DNA of 64,000 bases from assembly GCA_023512835.1 (NCBI GenBank), contig CM042091.1, positions 42,856,107-42,920,106 on the forward strand. Reading direction: 5' to 3'. How positions within the stretch are numbered: the first letter of the stretch is position 1; the number at the start of each line of letters is the position of its first letter. The notes beneath the pieces were generated by a model. The model worked only from the letters and a program-made list of their open reading frames with translations. It was not told the origin of the DNA and made no database searches. Positions 23,659 through 35,746 of the stretch are shown one piece after another. Made by a program: the position numbers and the translations under genes. Source of the stretch: Taxillus chinensis (lineage: Eukaryota > Streptophyta > Magnoliopsida > Santalales > Loranthaceae).

Positions 23659-24603
23659 CAAGGTTCAAAAATACGGAATGCGATACGGTACGGAATTAAA
23701 GTTGTACGGCAAGGCGGGCGCCTCAAATAATTTCTTTTTAAAATAAAATTTAACTTAATTTATAATATTAATATATAATATAACTTAATATATAAAACAT
23801 TAACTTATAACTTAATATATAATCTCAATCAAATTATTTAACTTAGTTTATAACATTAATTTATAACTTAATATATAACCCCAATCAAATTATTTAACTT
23901 AGTTTATAATATTAATATATAACTTAATATATAATCCCAATTAAATTATTTAATTTAATTTATAACATTAATATATAATATAACTTAATATATAACACCA
24001 ATGAAATTATTTAACTTAATTTATAACATTAATATATAAAAATTTTAAAAAAAAATAGGGTACCAAACATAAAATCATATTATTTATTATTTAAAATTTA
24101 AAGAAATAAACTTTAAATTTTAATTTACGTTGACGATCCCTCTTACCTCATATCGACGACGTTGGAGCTGGACGACAACAACGCACTTGATCGACGATGC
24201 TGGAGCTGGAGGACGATGACACGCTGGAACTGGATCAACGATGACGGTTTGAACAGCGATGCTCCTCGGATCGACGACGCTGGATGAGGCGATGACGATG
24301 GACGGGGCCGCTAGTGAGATGACGACGCTGCTACGATGACCGGACGACGATGACGATGAGGGTTCGACTCTTTGATGCGAGGCACGACGATTAGGTTAGC
24401 GACTTACTTTTTTTTATTTAAAAGCATGCGTCGCGGGCGCCTCATCTCTCGTACGGGATGAGGCGCTGAAATGGCCCGCCTCAATCGTATGAGCCGGTTA
24501 GCGGCTGGTACAGGATTCAAGGCGGTGCCTCAAGGCACTTCGACGTCAAGGCGGGTGAGGCAGTGCCTCAAGGTGCCGCCTCAGCCCGTATTTTCGAACC
24601 GTG
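23659..24603. mobile_element. hAT-type non-autonomous element (MITE) with 8-bp target duplication
   Basis: The left terminus CAAGGTTCAAAAATACGG is matched by the right terminus read in reverse, CACGGTTCGAAAATACGG, giving 18-bp inverted repeats with two mismatches. Flanking octamers CTCTGTGC (23651-23658) and CTCCATGC (24604-24611) agree at six of eight positions, as an aged 8-bp hAT duplication. The empty site is visible in duplication unit 2 near 21682. Subterminal GCCTCAAGGC-type repeats, an AT-rich tandem array and a GACGACGATGACGATG-rich tract fill the 945 bp; no transposase is encoded. Confidence 0.8.
23745..24045. repeat. AT-rich tandem repeat inside the hAT-type element
   Basis: A unit of about 60-65 bp containing TTAACTTA-TTTATAA-ATTAATATATAA and CAATCAAATTATT recurs about five times with small changes. 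Confidence 0.75.
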
Positions 24604-25964
24604 CTCCATGCATCTCCTAGCTAGCCTGCCTGCTGATTTCAGTGCATCACCCAAGGATGTTCGTTGAGTAAGGAAATTGGTCACCGTCCTTTGATATGAA
24701 ATACAAAAATAATTCATATAAAACATATTAAGATCAAGTTTGTAAGATAAAAGCTTAAGATCAAGTTTTCAGCTTTATCGAAATCACAAAGGCAACTCCA
24801 AGAAAGATGAACAATCCCCGTTTTTTATTGAATCCTAAAACCCCCAGCTAAGTTGAATCTTACAAAAGAAGAGCAACATATTGGGCGGCAAGTTTAATAT
24901 TTATTATCGTGACAGTTTCATAATCTCTTCAAACTGGCCTCTGTTCTTTTCTTCCACGAGCCATTTTCTCCAAACATGTTCCAGGAGCATCGTCCCCCTA
25001 GCACTATCAGCTTGGTCTCAAATCAGCATTATAATTTCACCTTCTCACAAGGCTTGTCCCAACTGCAAATGCAGTTCAAATTCTCATCAACTGGAAAAAA
25101 AAATGCCTCATCCTTCACGAGCAACCTTGTAACCTTTGCCATCATCCCAGTGGTCACCTAGTATGGAGAACCGAAAACAATGAAAAGAAGAAGCATTTCT
25201 ACTTGTATCATATAGACTGCTTTGGGGAGCTGTGGTTTCTACTGATGTTCTCATCCAATCACGGTCAAGAAATGTTCCCAGTGTCGATGAAATGATATCC
25301 CAGGGAGCTTGAACCATAAGTTCGTTTTTGGGTTTAAGAAGCTTTTAGAATAGTACAATGGTGGCAGATGTGTCTTCTAGTGCCTCAGATAAATTACAAA
25401 CTAGATGTATTCCTTAGTGCTAGGACCCCAATAATCTCGAGAAACATTTACTCGTTGAAATCTGCAAAAACAGCAGAAACACATGAGCTTGAAAAACTGC
25501 GCTACTCTACTTCACTATTTGGTCCAAATTTGTGCACTTGATGCCCAGAATCTGGGCCAAAGACGTAAATATATCATACAATAGAAATTCGTATATAAGA
25601 ATTTTCAATAAATTGAGTAAAGTTCTTGGAATGAATAGATAATTCAGTGGGTCAACAATATACGATAACAAAAACACATTTATATATTCAAGTTTTACCA
25701 AATATACTTTGTAGGTGTTTATTTTTGCTTGTAGATACCTGTTTAAAACAATTCTTGGGGAGGGGATGGGTGGGGGGTGTGGTTGTTTTTATGAATTCTT
25801 AGTAGTTTATAAGCAAGTCTCATTAATAACAAAAAAGAAATCCCCCGGGACAGCCTCTATGATATTTAGCTACACTGTGATGCAACCAAGAGAATAGGGG
25901 GGAAACAAAGGAAGGAACTTGAGAGTGTTGCGAGTACAACAAATAAAGTATAAACATGCTAGAA

Positions 25965-27456
25965 TTATAGCAATGAATAAGGAAAGGACGTAGAGATAGT
26001 TGAAGCCATACCAATAAATTGTTTTTTCAATTTCTTCTTCTTTGGGTATGATTCATTAACTTTAGTACTTTTTTCATCTCGCAAAGGATGATAATTTATG
26101 GATGCTAGCTGCTCCTTCACTAAGCCCAGTCTATGCTCCTCATCTTTCTGCCAGCAGACGTATACATACACAAGAATCACCAGCACTCCCCACGATCCAT
26201 TCCCATATTTTTAGGGCATAAAAAAAATAATAACATATGCTTACAATGGCCTTATCCAATCCTGCAATCTGTTGTCTGCAAAGCTTAATCTCCATCTCAA
26301 CAGCATTCTTCCTGTATTCATAGGGCACGGTGCATTGCTCAACTAACTGCTTGTGTCTCCCCCGGACAACCTCTGGCTGCCATACATTCAAGGCCACTGC
26401 AGCTTGCCTAAAGGATCATGCCCCACAGAATACAAGACTCAATCAGTGAGATTACATCCTAACAAAGTGGAAAACCCCCAAACCGAAAATATTGGGGTCT
26501 CCAGCTGGGTGGAATGCTTTTTAAAAAAGGTTTAGCTCTTACGTTTTGATCCGTGGTTAATAACATGGCAATTTCCCCAGCCAATATTGGAAGGGGATAA
26601 AAGTAGTATTCCTTAAAAAAAAATACTGATTGTTATTTTAGTAGAATAACTCAAAACGTATAGGTGTTGGATATCCACAAAATGGTAATCAAACAATTAA
26701 CACATGGTTCTAAGTAAGAAGCTGAGTTAACTAATTTTTTTAGACGAGATTGAACGTATTTTATTTTTTAATTTTAATTTTAATTTTATTTTTGCAGAAA
26801 CATCATAACTAGAGGCCTCTACATTCCTTCGAATACAGTTTATTTTATGGGTCTCTCCAGGAGGTCAGTGAATCAAAATAAATAATGTTTTCCTACAAGA
26901 AAAAGTAGATGAAGTCATCAGTACCTGGTGGCCTGCAAATTAGACACGTCCGCAACGGCGAATTTCAATTTCTGGGTCTCTTCCGCGAATCGGCGCTTCA
27001 TAGCTACAATATTTTTGGAATGCACGTGAATCTGGCTCTCTATTCTAAGCACCGCCCGACGATGCGCCGCGAGCTTCCGCGCCCTGTCTCTCTCGAACCT
27101 GTAGTTGTCACACCCCCAAAACTTTAAATCAAACAACAAACAGACCAGAACGTGAAATCGCGTCAGAAGCAGTCAGTCAGCACCTACCTGATCTTGTAGA
27201 GGGATTTAGAAGAAGAAGAAGAAGGGTTGTCGTTGTCGTTGTTGTGGTGATGGGAGGGATGAGGATCAGGGTTTGGTTGCGGTGGGAAATCGGAGGCGAT
27301 CAAAACGAACCAGAGAGCGTTATCGTGGGACAACCTGTGGAGGCGCCGGCAGGTGATTGATAAGCAGCAGAGATCTCTGTGGCGCAGGGTCGATTCCGAG
27401 ACCCCTACCTCCAGAATTCGTCTCCACAGCTCGTCCGGTAAAGCCGCCGCCGACAT
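25965..27456 (-). CDS. SKIP24: F-box protein SKIP24-like
   Basis: Substrate-receptor subunit of SCF ubiquitin ligases; it binds SKP1/ASK through its F-box. Four exons on the minus strand: 27456-27188, 27098-26925, 26407-26245, 26147-25965, all GT-AG with matching phases, 262 aa. Residues ~6-58 form the F-box (LPDELWRRILEVGV, DLCCLSITCRRLHRLS). A Pro/His/Asn/Ser-rich linker follows, then SLYKIRFERDRARKLAAHRRAV, a coiled-coil-like charged stretch, LNVWQPEVVRGRHKQLVEQC, and MEIKLCRQQIAGLDKA. The C-terminus reads KEQLASINYHPLRDEK and a Lys-rich tail. Domain order and length agree with plant SKIP24. ATG at 27456 was chosen because the F-box follows at once; the longer frame only adds MFFFFL. The last exon might be spliced further, so the final ~15 residues are uncertain. 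Confidence 0.9.
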
Positions 27457-28440
27457 TAAGAAAAAAAAAAACAAATCGTTCCTCGCAGTCTTTCGGCTTT
27501 TGTGAAGTCATTCATATCATGCTAGGTACAGGTTGTTGCACACAATTGCTTGGAGAAACGGTATGAAGCGTGTACCCTTTTTTTATTTTTTTTAATTATT
27601 TTTTAGCCGATATATTAATATTTTTTTTAATCTTTTTAATTTTTATTTTGTTTTTCATTTAATTTTTAAAACATAAAATTAAACTAATATGAGAAACAAT
27701 AATAATAGCCAGTGAAACTCATACAAAAATTTCAACAAAAGAAAAAAACACGTAAACTAATAATGATAAAACATAATAATGGCCTCATATAAAGACTTTA
27801 AGAAAAAAAAAGAGAAAAAAGACTAATAAAATATAATAATATTTATTAAATTAAAAACCTCCATGACTGAAAGTTAAGCATATAATCATGGGATCGTAAC
27901 GTAGCATATATAATACACACACACACACACATATATATATAAATTTAATATTCTCCACGACCGAAAGCTAGCCACATAGTCATAGGATCATATAATATAT
28001 GCATATATATATATATCAATGATATATATTTACATCAATATATAAAGGGATTAGGGGAAGAGAGAAGATAAAAAGAATAATTTATTTTATTAATAAACTT
28101 TGAAATACATGTATAAACCTTTTGTACTAACCTTTGATACAAATCTTTGGAATTTGGAAAGGAAATTACAATGTTGGAAATAAGTATCCTTGAAAATAAA
28201 ATCTAAACTAAATTTGGAAGATGGAAGAAAGAGGAGGAGGCTTTGTAAATAAGCTTTGTATATGGAGGGGGAAGGAGCTTTGTAGAGAGAGAGAGAGAGA
28301 GAGAGAGAGTAGGCTTGGGTGTTGTAACGCTTGGGAGAATAGCCACTTGTTAAGGAAGGAGGAGGGAGTCTCCTTACATAGGTACGGGAGTAGGCTTCCA
28401 GAGAAAGGAAGGGTAACTGTGGAATTTTGACCTTTTTTTT
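27457..28440. other. Intergenic region with microsatellites
   Basis: Contains the short SKIP24-like 5' region, a mixed (AC)n/(AT)n run near 27915-27942, an AT run near 28003-28016 and a (GA)n run near 28278-28308. AT-rich, with no gene recognised. Confidence 0.5.
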
Positions 28441-30224
28441 ATAAATGTCACGTGGGCTATGAACAATAAAATGAAACCTTGAACTTGAACTTGGACTTGA
28501 GCATCATGGCCCTCTAGAATGGTTTTTCCTGGGCTATGACTACAACATGGGCCATATAGTCGTGGGCTTCTATTTGACATGGGCTCTGGGCTTTGATTTA
28601 GGCCTAGAGCCAAATACTGTAGATAAATATTGAACCGCGTCTGGATGGGCCGTTGGGATTAGGCATGACATTAACAGGGGCTTTTCCATGAGTGCTTTCT
28701 TGGGTCGCTAGGATTAGGCCTGATGAGTTTGGACTTGCAATTTGGATGGGCCGCTAGAATTGGGCCAACTTCTTTTGTATATCTTAGAAATTTGGAAATG
28801 GTCCGTTGTGATTGAGCCTTATTTGGAGAGGTGCCTTGGGTATTCTTTGGAGGCCGTTGGGAATGGGCCTATATTGGATTTTTGCAAATCCATAGCGATC
28901 AACAGATTTGATGAAGGCTCATTAGGCGCCATTTGCACCTAATGAAGTATAATCATTCTGACTGACTACACATGGTGTTAGACAATTATGATGGGTCACT
29001 AAGATTGATCTCAAGGAGAGAATTTGCGTTAGATGAAGAAGATGATTGTCTAAAGGATTGGAGCAATGTTTGCATAATTTGAAAACAATCTTTTTTGGAT
29101 TGGGCTTGCGCTAATTGGGCTCGAGCAAAAGCCTTTTGTGTAAGAAAATTAGGTTTAGATGATGTGGGTAATGGGGATAGAGTTTGTTTGGAAAGCCATT
29201 GAAAAATGGAAGGTTTGGAGAGCTAGGTAGGAATATTGTAAGAATTTCACCATTTGACTTTAAACATGTAAACAAGCATGAGGGGGTTGTTCAGGTGATT
29301 CATGAAATGCATAATACCAACTGCAAACCCATGAGACATGAAGGTTGAGCAGAAATGGTAGGTGAGATTTTTGGATGGTGAATTATCAGGAATCTAGTAT
29401 TTGGATTTAAAAAGGTAAAATGATTTAGTAATTTGGGAAGGGGAAATTTCATAAATGGAACCGAACCAAGACCACCAATGGGAGAACCAAGATGAAATGG
29501 TTAAAGGTTAAAATTCTTGTTGGAAAAGGAAGAGCCAAGAGTGGCTTTGTTGAGGATTTTGGATAAAGAAAGTATTAAACCAGGCTTGCTGATAATCCTA
29601 GTAATTAAAAGTAGGATAGTATGGAAAAGGGAAATTTGAATTATTTGGGAGGCTCTTAGGAGCATGGAGAGGTTAATGCCAAGTAGAGGTGGTAAGAATT
29701 CTTTTGATGCGACTGGTTGAATATGCAGGATAAGGATGTTTGCTATCATGGAGAAAATCTTTGAAAATTACAGAACTTGTTGATTCTAGTATAGAGCGGT
29801 AGTAAGCTTGAGTCTTGAGGGTATTGAAAGGTTTGAAATGGTAATTTTGAGGAAAGACTTTTGAAGCATAAACGTTTGGAATTGAATTAAAAAGGTCATT
29901 TCTAATAGGAAAAATGTTTTGGTAATTTGGCTTGTCAATGTATTTGGAGGAAGACGATTTTGACGATGATAAAATAATTTGTGAAGTGGAGAGTGTTTGG
30001 GAAATAAGTACTTTTGAGGACGATTAAGAAATATTCGTGGGAGTGGATTTTGATGGTAGGGAAAGAACACCTTTTCCTTCTGAAGATGAAGGGTTTTGAT
30101 CGATTGGAGATGGGATATTTGGAATGGGAACAAGGTTTTAGGTATTTGGGATGAATGTAGGGTTTGGAGAATGTCATCACTGGATTTCATTCGGGGAAAA
30201 CCTAGTGATGATAGCTGACGACTT

Positions 30225-30475
30225 TGTTGGAGCAATTTTTATGACCCCTCATAAAGATATACCTCACAATCGGAGCAATTTTTGTTAGAAAAAAGAGAAA
30301 AGAGAGCAAGAGAAAAGACACTAGGATAAGCATAACCTTCGTGTTGGGGCAGTTTTTAAGACCCCTCCTAAAGGTATACCTCATAATTGGGACAATTTTT
30401 GTTAGACAAAAAAAAGAGTGAAGAAAAAAAAGGAAAAAAGAAACATTTTGTATAGCAAAATCCTGCATTGGGGCA
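30225..30475. repeat. Two-copy tandem repeat, ~125-bp unit
   Basis: GGAGCAATTTTTATGACCCC...CATAAAGATATACCTCACAAT...GACAATTTTTGTTAGA blocks occur at about 30232-30290 and again at about 30349-30405, each followed by an A/G-rich tract. Confidence 0.7.
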
Positions 30476-32029
30476 ATTTTAGCAATTTTATAAAATATAG
30501 TCTGAATTATGGATCAATTCTAGCTTAGAATAGGTTTGAGCCTCTTTATACCTTCTCTTATAAAACCCAGTAACCCAAGCCTACGTTACGGTTATAATAA
30601 AGTCCTCTCAGATTAAACAATCAAAATTATTTCTCAAATGCTAAAAAAAGAACAAGTCATGGATATTCAAGGCAAACTTGATAAAAACCCATAAGGGCAT
30701 CCAGGGTAAAATACAAAGCCAGTTACAAGGCAGAAGGAACAGTAAGCACAAAATAAGGTGGACTTAGTGAAAACCCGAAAGAGTACTAAGAGCAAAATTC
30801 AAAGCCAAGAAAGAAAGATCAAACACTCAAGACCCAAGATCAATCAACATCTTCTCCAATTGAGTCCTTGAGTATTAAGACTTAAACAATCAGGTCCAAA
30901 ATTACCTCAACATTTTCTCCATTTGAGTTTCAAAGCATCAAGCCACCACTATCAAGCAAGCAACCAGAATCTCTAATCAAGTCCTTAAGCCCAAGATTTA
31001 AACAATCAGGCATTCTCTCCAAAATTACCCATTTTCACACAAGATAGCCCAACCCATTGAGATCCAATCATGAAAGAATTTTAAACCCTTAAGTCCATGC
31101 AAGGCCTAGTTGGTGGCTACACTTAGATAGTTCAGATGAACTTTGGAGGGCTTCCCCTTGAAAGCTTTTACCTCTCTTAAGCAAGAAAACGAGTGGTGAT
31201 TTTACATTGCATATTCATGTTTCAAAAAAATTATTTTCAAACACATTTTATTTTTAAAAATTCAATAGCTTTATGTGCATTATTTTCAATAAAATGCTTA
31301 TGCCCAGTAGAGTTTCCCAGGGTGTCACTCAGCAAGAATGCCCTGACCAAGCAAGAAAGGGTTCCCTGATTGAATGAACCTACTCCTCAACTAAAGCAAA
31401 AGCTACTATCCAGGAATACAATGACCTCCTAGCAAGGTTCAATTGAGTTTGCTTGAGCTTTTTGACACTTTGGAGAAATCTAGCAAGCATCCTCAGCAAT
31501 CGAAGCACATGCAACTAAAGAGTTCTCCAAATGAAATCTAAATTCCATTCCCCAACAAGTACAGTTGAATTCCAGCAGCACCAAATCCCTTGGCGGTTTA
31601 AGATCCCTTTTAACATAAGATTCATCATGTATCATAGACATGCATCTCATTACATTCCATGCATTACTTGCATACATTCATCCTTTTCTTTAATTTCAGG
31701 AATGTTATCGCCTTTGAAAATCCCAAGAGATCATCCTCAATAAGCTTTTCAAAATGACCAAGCCCTAAAGGCTTTCGCCATTCAACTATAGAAGTTATTC
31801 TTTACGATTTCCCAAGCCCTAGAAGCATCCGTGACAATCAAATACACAACTTATTTGTTTTTCAAGTAACCTCGTAGAGCGATCTCATTGAGTAAACTCG
31901 TAAAGGGAGCCCATATTGAGTCATTAGCAAATTTATTCAGCAATCATTGGTTCCTTTCTAGGCCCTAGACATCATTTTAGTCCCTCTCGACCATAGAGGT
32001 CATCTCCTGTACATATCCTTATTTTTATC

Positions 32030-32400
32030 CCTTTGGAAAGTCTACAGGCAGTTCCCCTGCACCTATCTCACATTTCTTTTTTATCCTTTCAGGAAGTCCA
32101 CTGGTAGTTTTTCGATACTTATCCTCAGTTTTTCAATTTTGAGAGGTCCACAGGTAGTTCATCTGCACTTATCCCACCTTTCTCTTTCATCCTTTTAGAA
32201 GTCCACCGGAAGTTCCCCGATACATATCCTCAGTTTTTCAAATTTGGGAAGTCCGAAGGCAGTTCCCTTGTACCTATCCCACCTTTCTTTTTCATCCTTT
32301 CAGGAAGTCCACTGGTAGTTTCCTGGTACATATCCTCAGTTTTTAAATTTAATTTCGGGAAGTCCGCAAGTAGTTCTCCTACATCTATCCTGCATTGCCT
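32030..32400. repeat. Tandem repeat array, ~65-bp half-units
   Basis: Six degenerate copies of a GGAAGTCCACAGGTAGTTCCC-like core, each followed by TGCACCTATCCCACC or GATACATATCCTCAG and a T-rich spacer. Alternation of the two spacer types gives a ~130-bp higher-order period. Confidence 0.8.
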
Positions 32401-33406
32401 TTTCAATTCTTGTTAGGCCATAGATTCCTTTTTCAATTTTTCCCTTTTCAATCTCTTCAACTTCCAACATCCTTAGAAGTCTCTTTTACTCTTGGGGTTG
32501 GACCCAACCATGACGTTCTACCTTGCTTCAGCATCAGGTAAGTTAGTTAAGTGCTCCAACCCGTCCAAAATAATTTCATTCTTATCTTTACACACTATAT
32601 GTATACAAACAATGTACAAAGATGGGTAACTATTGGACCCCATTTTGTACGGGTTGGACATACACATTTATTTTTCACTTTAAACTTCTTTTCTATTTGT
32701 TAATCCCTTTGTACATATAATTAAAGAGACGTAACCATCAATTCAAAGGGTGTATTCTGATGGCTTCTTTAAAAAAGCTTTCAAATGTCAAAAATCTAGT
32801 CCCAGGTGATAGAAAATCAAATTTGAGAATTGACGCCTTCGACCACACTCAAATCCGAGGTTAAACGAAGAAGTTATAATCAAAATTGGGTTTCGACCGT
32901 TAATGGCGATAAACTAGCGATCGATATTCAAAATGACACTCCAAATTAGGTCACGAACCTCATTTTCTTACTTCACTCATCGTTATAAGAATTTCTATAT
33001 ATATTGCATATATTCACTTACAGAACTTATTTTTGAAAAATAAAAAATTTATTTTCGGTAATAAAGTGATTTAGGGACACACAGTACAATCTTGACACAA
33101 AAATAAACTCATTTTAAAAAAAAAAGATACGGGGTCGCTCGTAGTGACGTCTCGAGTCCAAAAATAATTTGTTCACATTTTATTGAAAACTGTGTTGTTT
33201 TGCTGATCCTGGAGACCTAAAACATCAGGTAAAAATTACTAACAGAGCAATAAAAATTTCTTTTTCTTTTTTTTCCCTAGCCTATATGTCATCTTGTGAT
33301 TTGTTCAAGCCAAAAATAAAATAAAATAAAAAGAAAACAAAACAAAAAAACCCAACCACACGAGGCCTATATGTCATCTTGTGATTTGTTCACCTAATGC
33401 CCGTGT

Positions 33407-35310
33407 TGTCACACCCCCAAATTCCAGAGAACCCGGAACCAGGAACATGATTTCCCTTTGCCCGCACCCGAAAGGTTAAGGGGTTGGTGACTAGCACTAA
33501 TAGAGACTATATCGCGGGTGTTGTCTTAATTATGCAACCCTGTACAGTCATACATCAAGGGTAATCATGTACTTTCCCATACATCCACATGCATACAATA
33601 TGTCAAATAGTCAATCATATGAGAAACATTATGTAATACAACTGTCCATGGACCCTTGTCCGGGATATCACATAAAATAATACAGAATATAGTATTGTAT
33701 CATACATCAGAGTATTGGGCATGTCCTCCTAGAAGAAAGTCCTCCACTAGTCTCGGGTCACACCTGAAAAGGGTAAATAACAAGTAGGGGTGAGCGACAA
33801 GCTCAGTAGGTGACCCTAATACTCTATATCATGTAAACATATAAGTCTATACTATATGCTCTGTGTACTCGTGCACTGTGTAGTGTGCACAATCATCAGG
33901 ACTCAGCCTGCAAACAAACATCAGGACTTAGCCTGCCCACACAAGACAGCTTGTCCACGATCCTCAACAGGATCCCAGCTCAGGGCACTCAGCCCTAGCT
34001 CCACGATCTCAATGGCTCACGAGCTCAATGGCTCAATACAGGCCTTAGCCTGTCACGTCAATCACATAGTATCACCTATGCCTCACAGTGAGAACACAAA
34101 CAAGTCATGTAGTCCAAGCTCCAAATTTCCAAACCAACATATCAACACCAGTATGGCATTCAGCTTCACAACACTCTTTATAATTGAGGCCAGTCTTCAC
34201 AAATCGATCCTCATGCCTTGACCAAAGAAGAAGATACTTATAGCAGTTGTTTTCTTGCCATAAAAAGTCTTGGCATTGGGTCTCCATATTATAACTGAGA
34301 TAATCTAATTTTTGGGGATTTTTTTTGAGATGTTTAATCCCACTTTCCAAAAATTCACCTCTACGAAAAATTGGATTTTTCTGAGATTTTGCACTAAATC
34401 TCAATTTTCACATTTAAAAGAGTGAGAATTTAATTTTCTAGTATTTTTCTTTAAATCCAAAAGGTGGGTATTTCGCTATTTACATTGTAACTTAATACTT
34501 AAATGTGGAGAGACTTAAAGGTTACAATGTAAATTGTCCAGTCCAGTGCGGTTGCACTGGCTCGAAGTTGGGGAACACTGGCTCGGAGCTGCGGACTTGA
34601 AGCTGCAGAATTACGACTTGAAGTTGTGGAGTTAGAGGATTTTGGCCTCGAAGACTAGAAGCTCTAACCTTCGACCGTCGACCTTCGACTACGGATCTAC
34701 GGATCTTCAACCCTACAACTCCGGACCTTCGACCCTACGACTCCGGATCCTTGACCCTTCGACCCTATGACTCCGAATCTAAAACCCTTTCAACCTAGAA
34801 GTTCACCCAGGATACTGTTTATCGTCATTTTTGCCTATTTTTCTTATGGAATCAACCCAGCTGACCCCCAGACGTTCACAAACACACATTTTACGCAACA
34901 GACTACAATATCTACCTCAAAACACGTCCTGAATGCCTCTAAATCACACAATAACAACAAAAATACACATAATTTCAGATTATATCCATCTAGATGTAAA
35001 TCCAGATTTCCATGGTTGACTTCTCAACCCTCATGAAATACATAGTTAAATAACCACAGATTACAGAAACACATATCCAAACTGATGTAAATCAGTTCTT
35101 AACCACAGATCTTATGCTAAACCATTAGATCTAACCCAAAATTTGATTTCCCCCAAAACCTAGGGTTTATACTCAATTTCGTAAATCATGACAAATTCAT
35201 GCATATCCAAGATAGGAAAGAGGTAAAAAGGTCAAGGACACCTACCCAAAGTGATTCTTTGAGCTCCACGAACCCAAATCGCCAAGGCTTCAAGCTTTCA
35301 AGCTTTCAAG

Positions 35311-35366
<56 letters not shown>

Positions 35367-35746
35367 GCACCAATGTGATAGCATAAAGTGAAAGCTCTTT
35401 TTCATTCTATTTATATTTATGTCAATTATATAATTGACCTTGTCAATAATTGACCTCCCAAAGCAATAATTGACCTCCAAGGTCACGAACTCCAAATTGA
35501 GTCAAATTACTCTCAAAATGACGAGTACAATACTGTTTAGATATTATCACACTCAAATGACTGCTCAAATGCAAAGTCAACTAATAAACCCCGAGAAAGT
35601 TAACAATCGGGCCACTCGAGGCCCCGACTCAGAATCGGGTCCAAGTACTGTCAAAATGCTCACATTGACAGCTACACTACCATCCAGATAATGGCATTCC
35701 CATAAAATGACTATCTCTCAAGACTACCCAAATACGAGTCTTTACA
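33407..35746 (-). mobile_element. Solo LTR, gypsy-type (Tekay-like), 5-bp TSD CGTGT
   Basis: Minus strand runs from TGTAAAGACTCG at 35746 to GGGGGTGTGACA at 33407, 2340 bp. Flanks CGTGT at 33402-33406 and 35747-35751 are identical. No internal domain, PBS or PPT remains, so this is the product of LTR-LTR recombination. It contains the GTGAGCGACAAGCTCAGTAGG block also present in its relatives and a (CT)n run at about 35313-35361. Lineage is inferred from termini and promoter layout only. Confidence 0.93.
35408..35415 (-). promoter_or_regulatory. TATA box of the solo LTR
   Basis: TATAAATA on the minus strand about 330 bp from the LTR 5' end, the same spacing as in the copies at 1-955 and 59263-61422; this fixes the sense orientation. 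Confidence 0.55.

Larger units (their letters stand above)
23250..25960 (+). repeat. Segmental duplication unit 3 (intergenic part)
   Basis: Begins at ATAAACCAATAAC followed by a long poly-A and the CCCCAAACACAACC anchor. It runs through the same blocks as units 1 and 2 (TGTATTGTTGATTC, CTCCTAGCTAGC, CCTTTGATATGAAATAC, GAGCTTGA, ATTTGGTCCAA) into the 3' end of the intact SKIP24-like gene. It contains the hAT-type MITE at 23659-24603, which units 1 and 2 lack. Confidence 0.75.
28441..33279. other. Repetitive non-coding DNA, not assigned to a family
   Basis: No gene is supported. Around 28630-28900 imperfect copies of GGGCCGTTGGGATTAGGC recur. Minus-strand open frames at 29501-29749 and 29786-30235 are Leu/Ile/Pro-rich without motifs. 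30.2-30.5 kb and 32.0-32.4 kb hold tandem repeats (listed separately). The overall look is that of long LTR or leader sequence of a gypsy-type element, but no termini or PBS were found. Confidence 0.4.

Noticed and set aside
27320..27566. ORFs on both strands around the SKIP24 start
   Set aside because: Alternate-frame shadows of exon 1; only the F-box frame has a domain and spliced continuation.
29501..30235. Minus-strand ORFs of 82 and 149 codons as a gene or viral movement protein
   Set aside because: Leu/Ile/Pro-rich with no recognised motif, overlapping open frames and no splice or promoter support.
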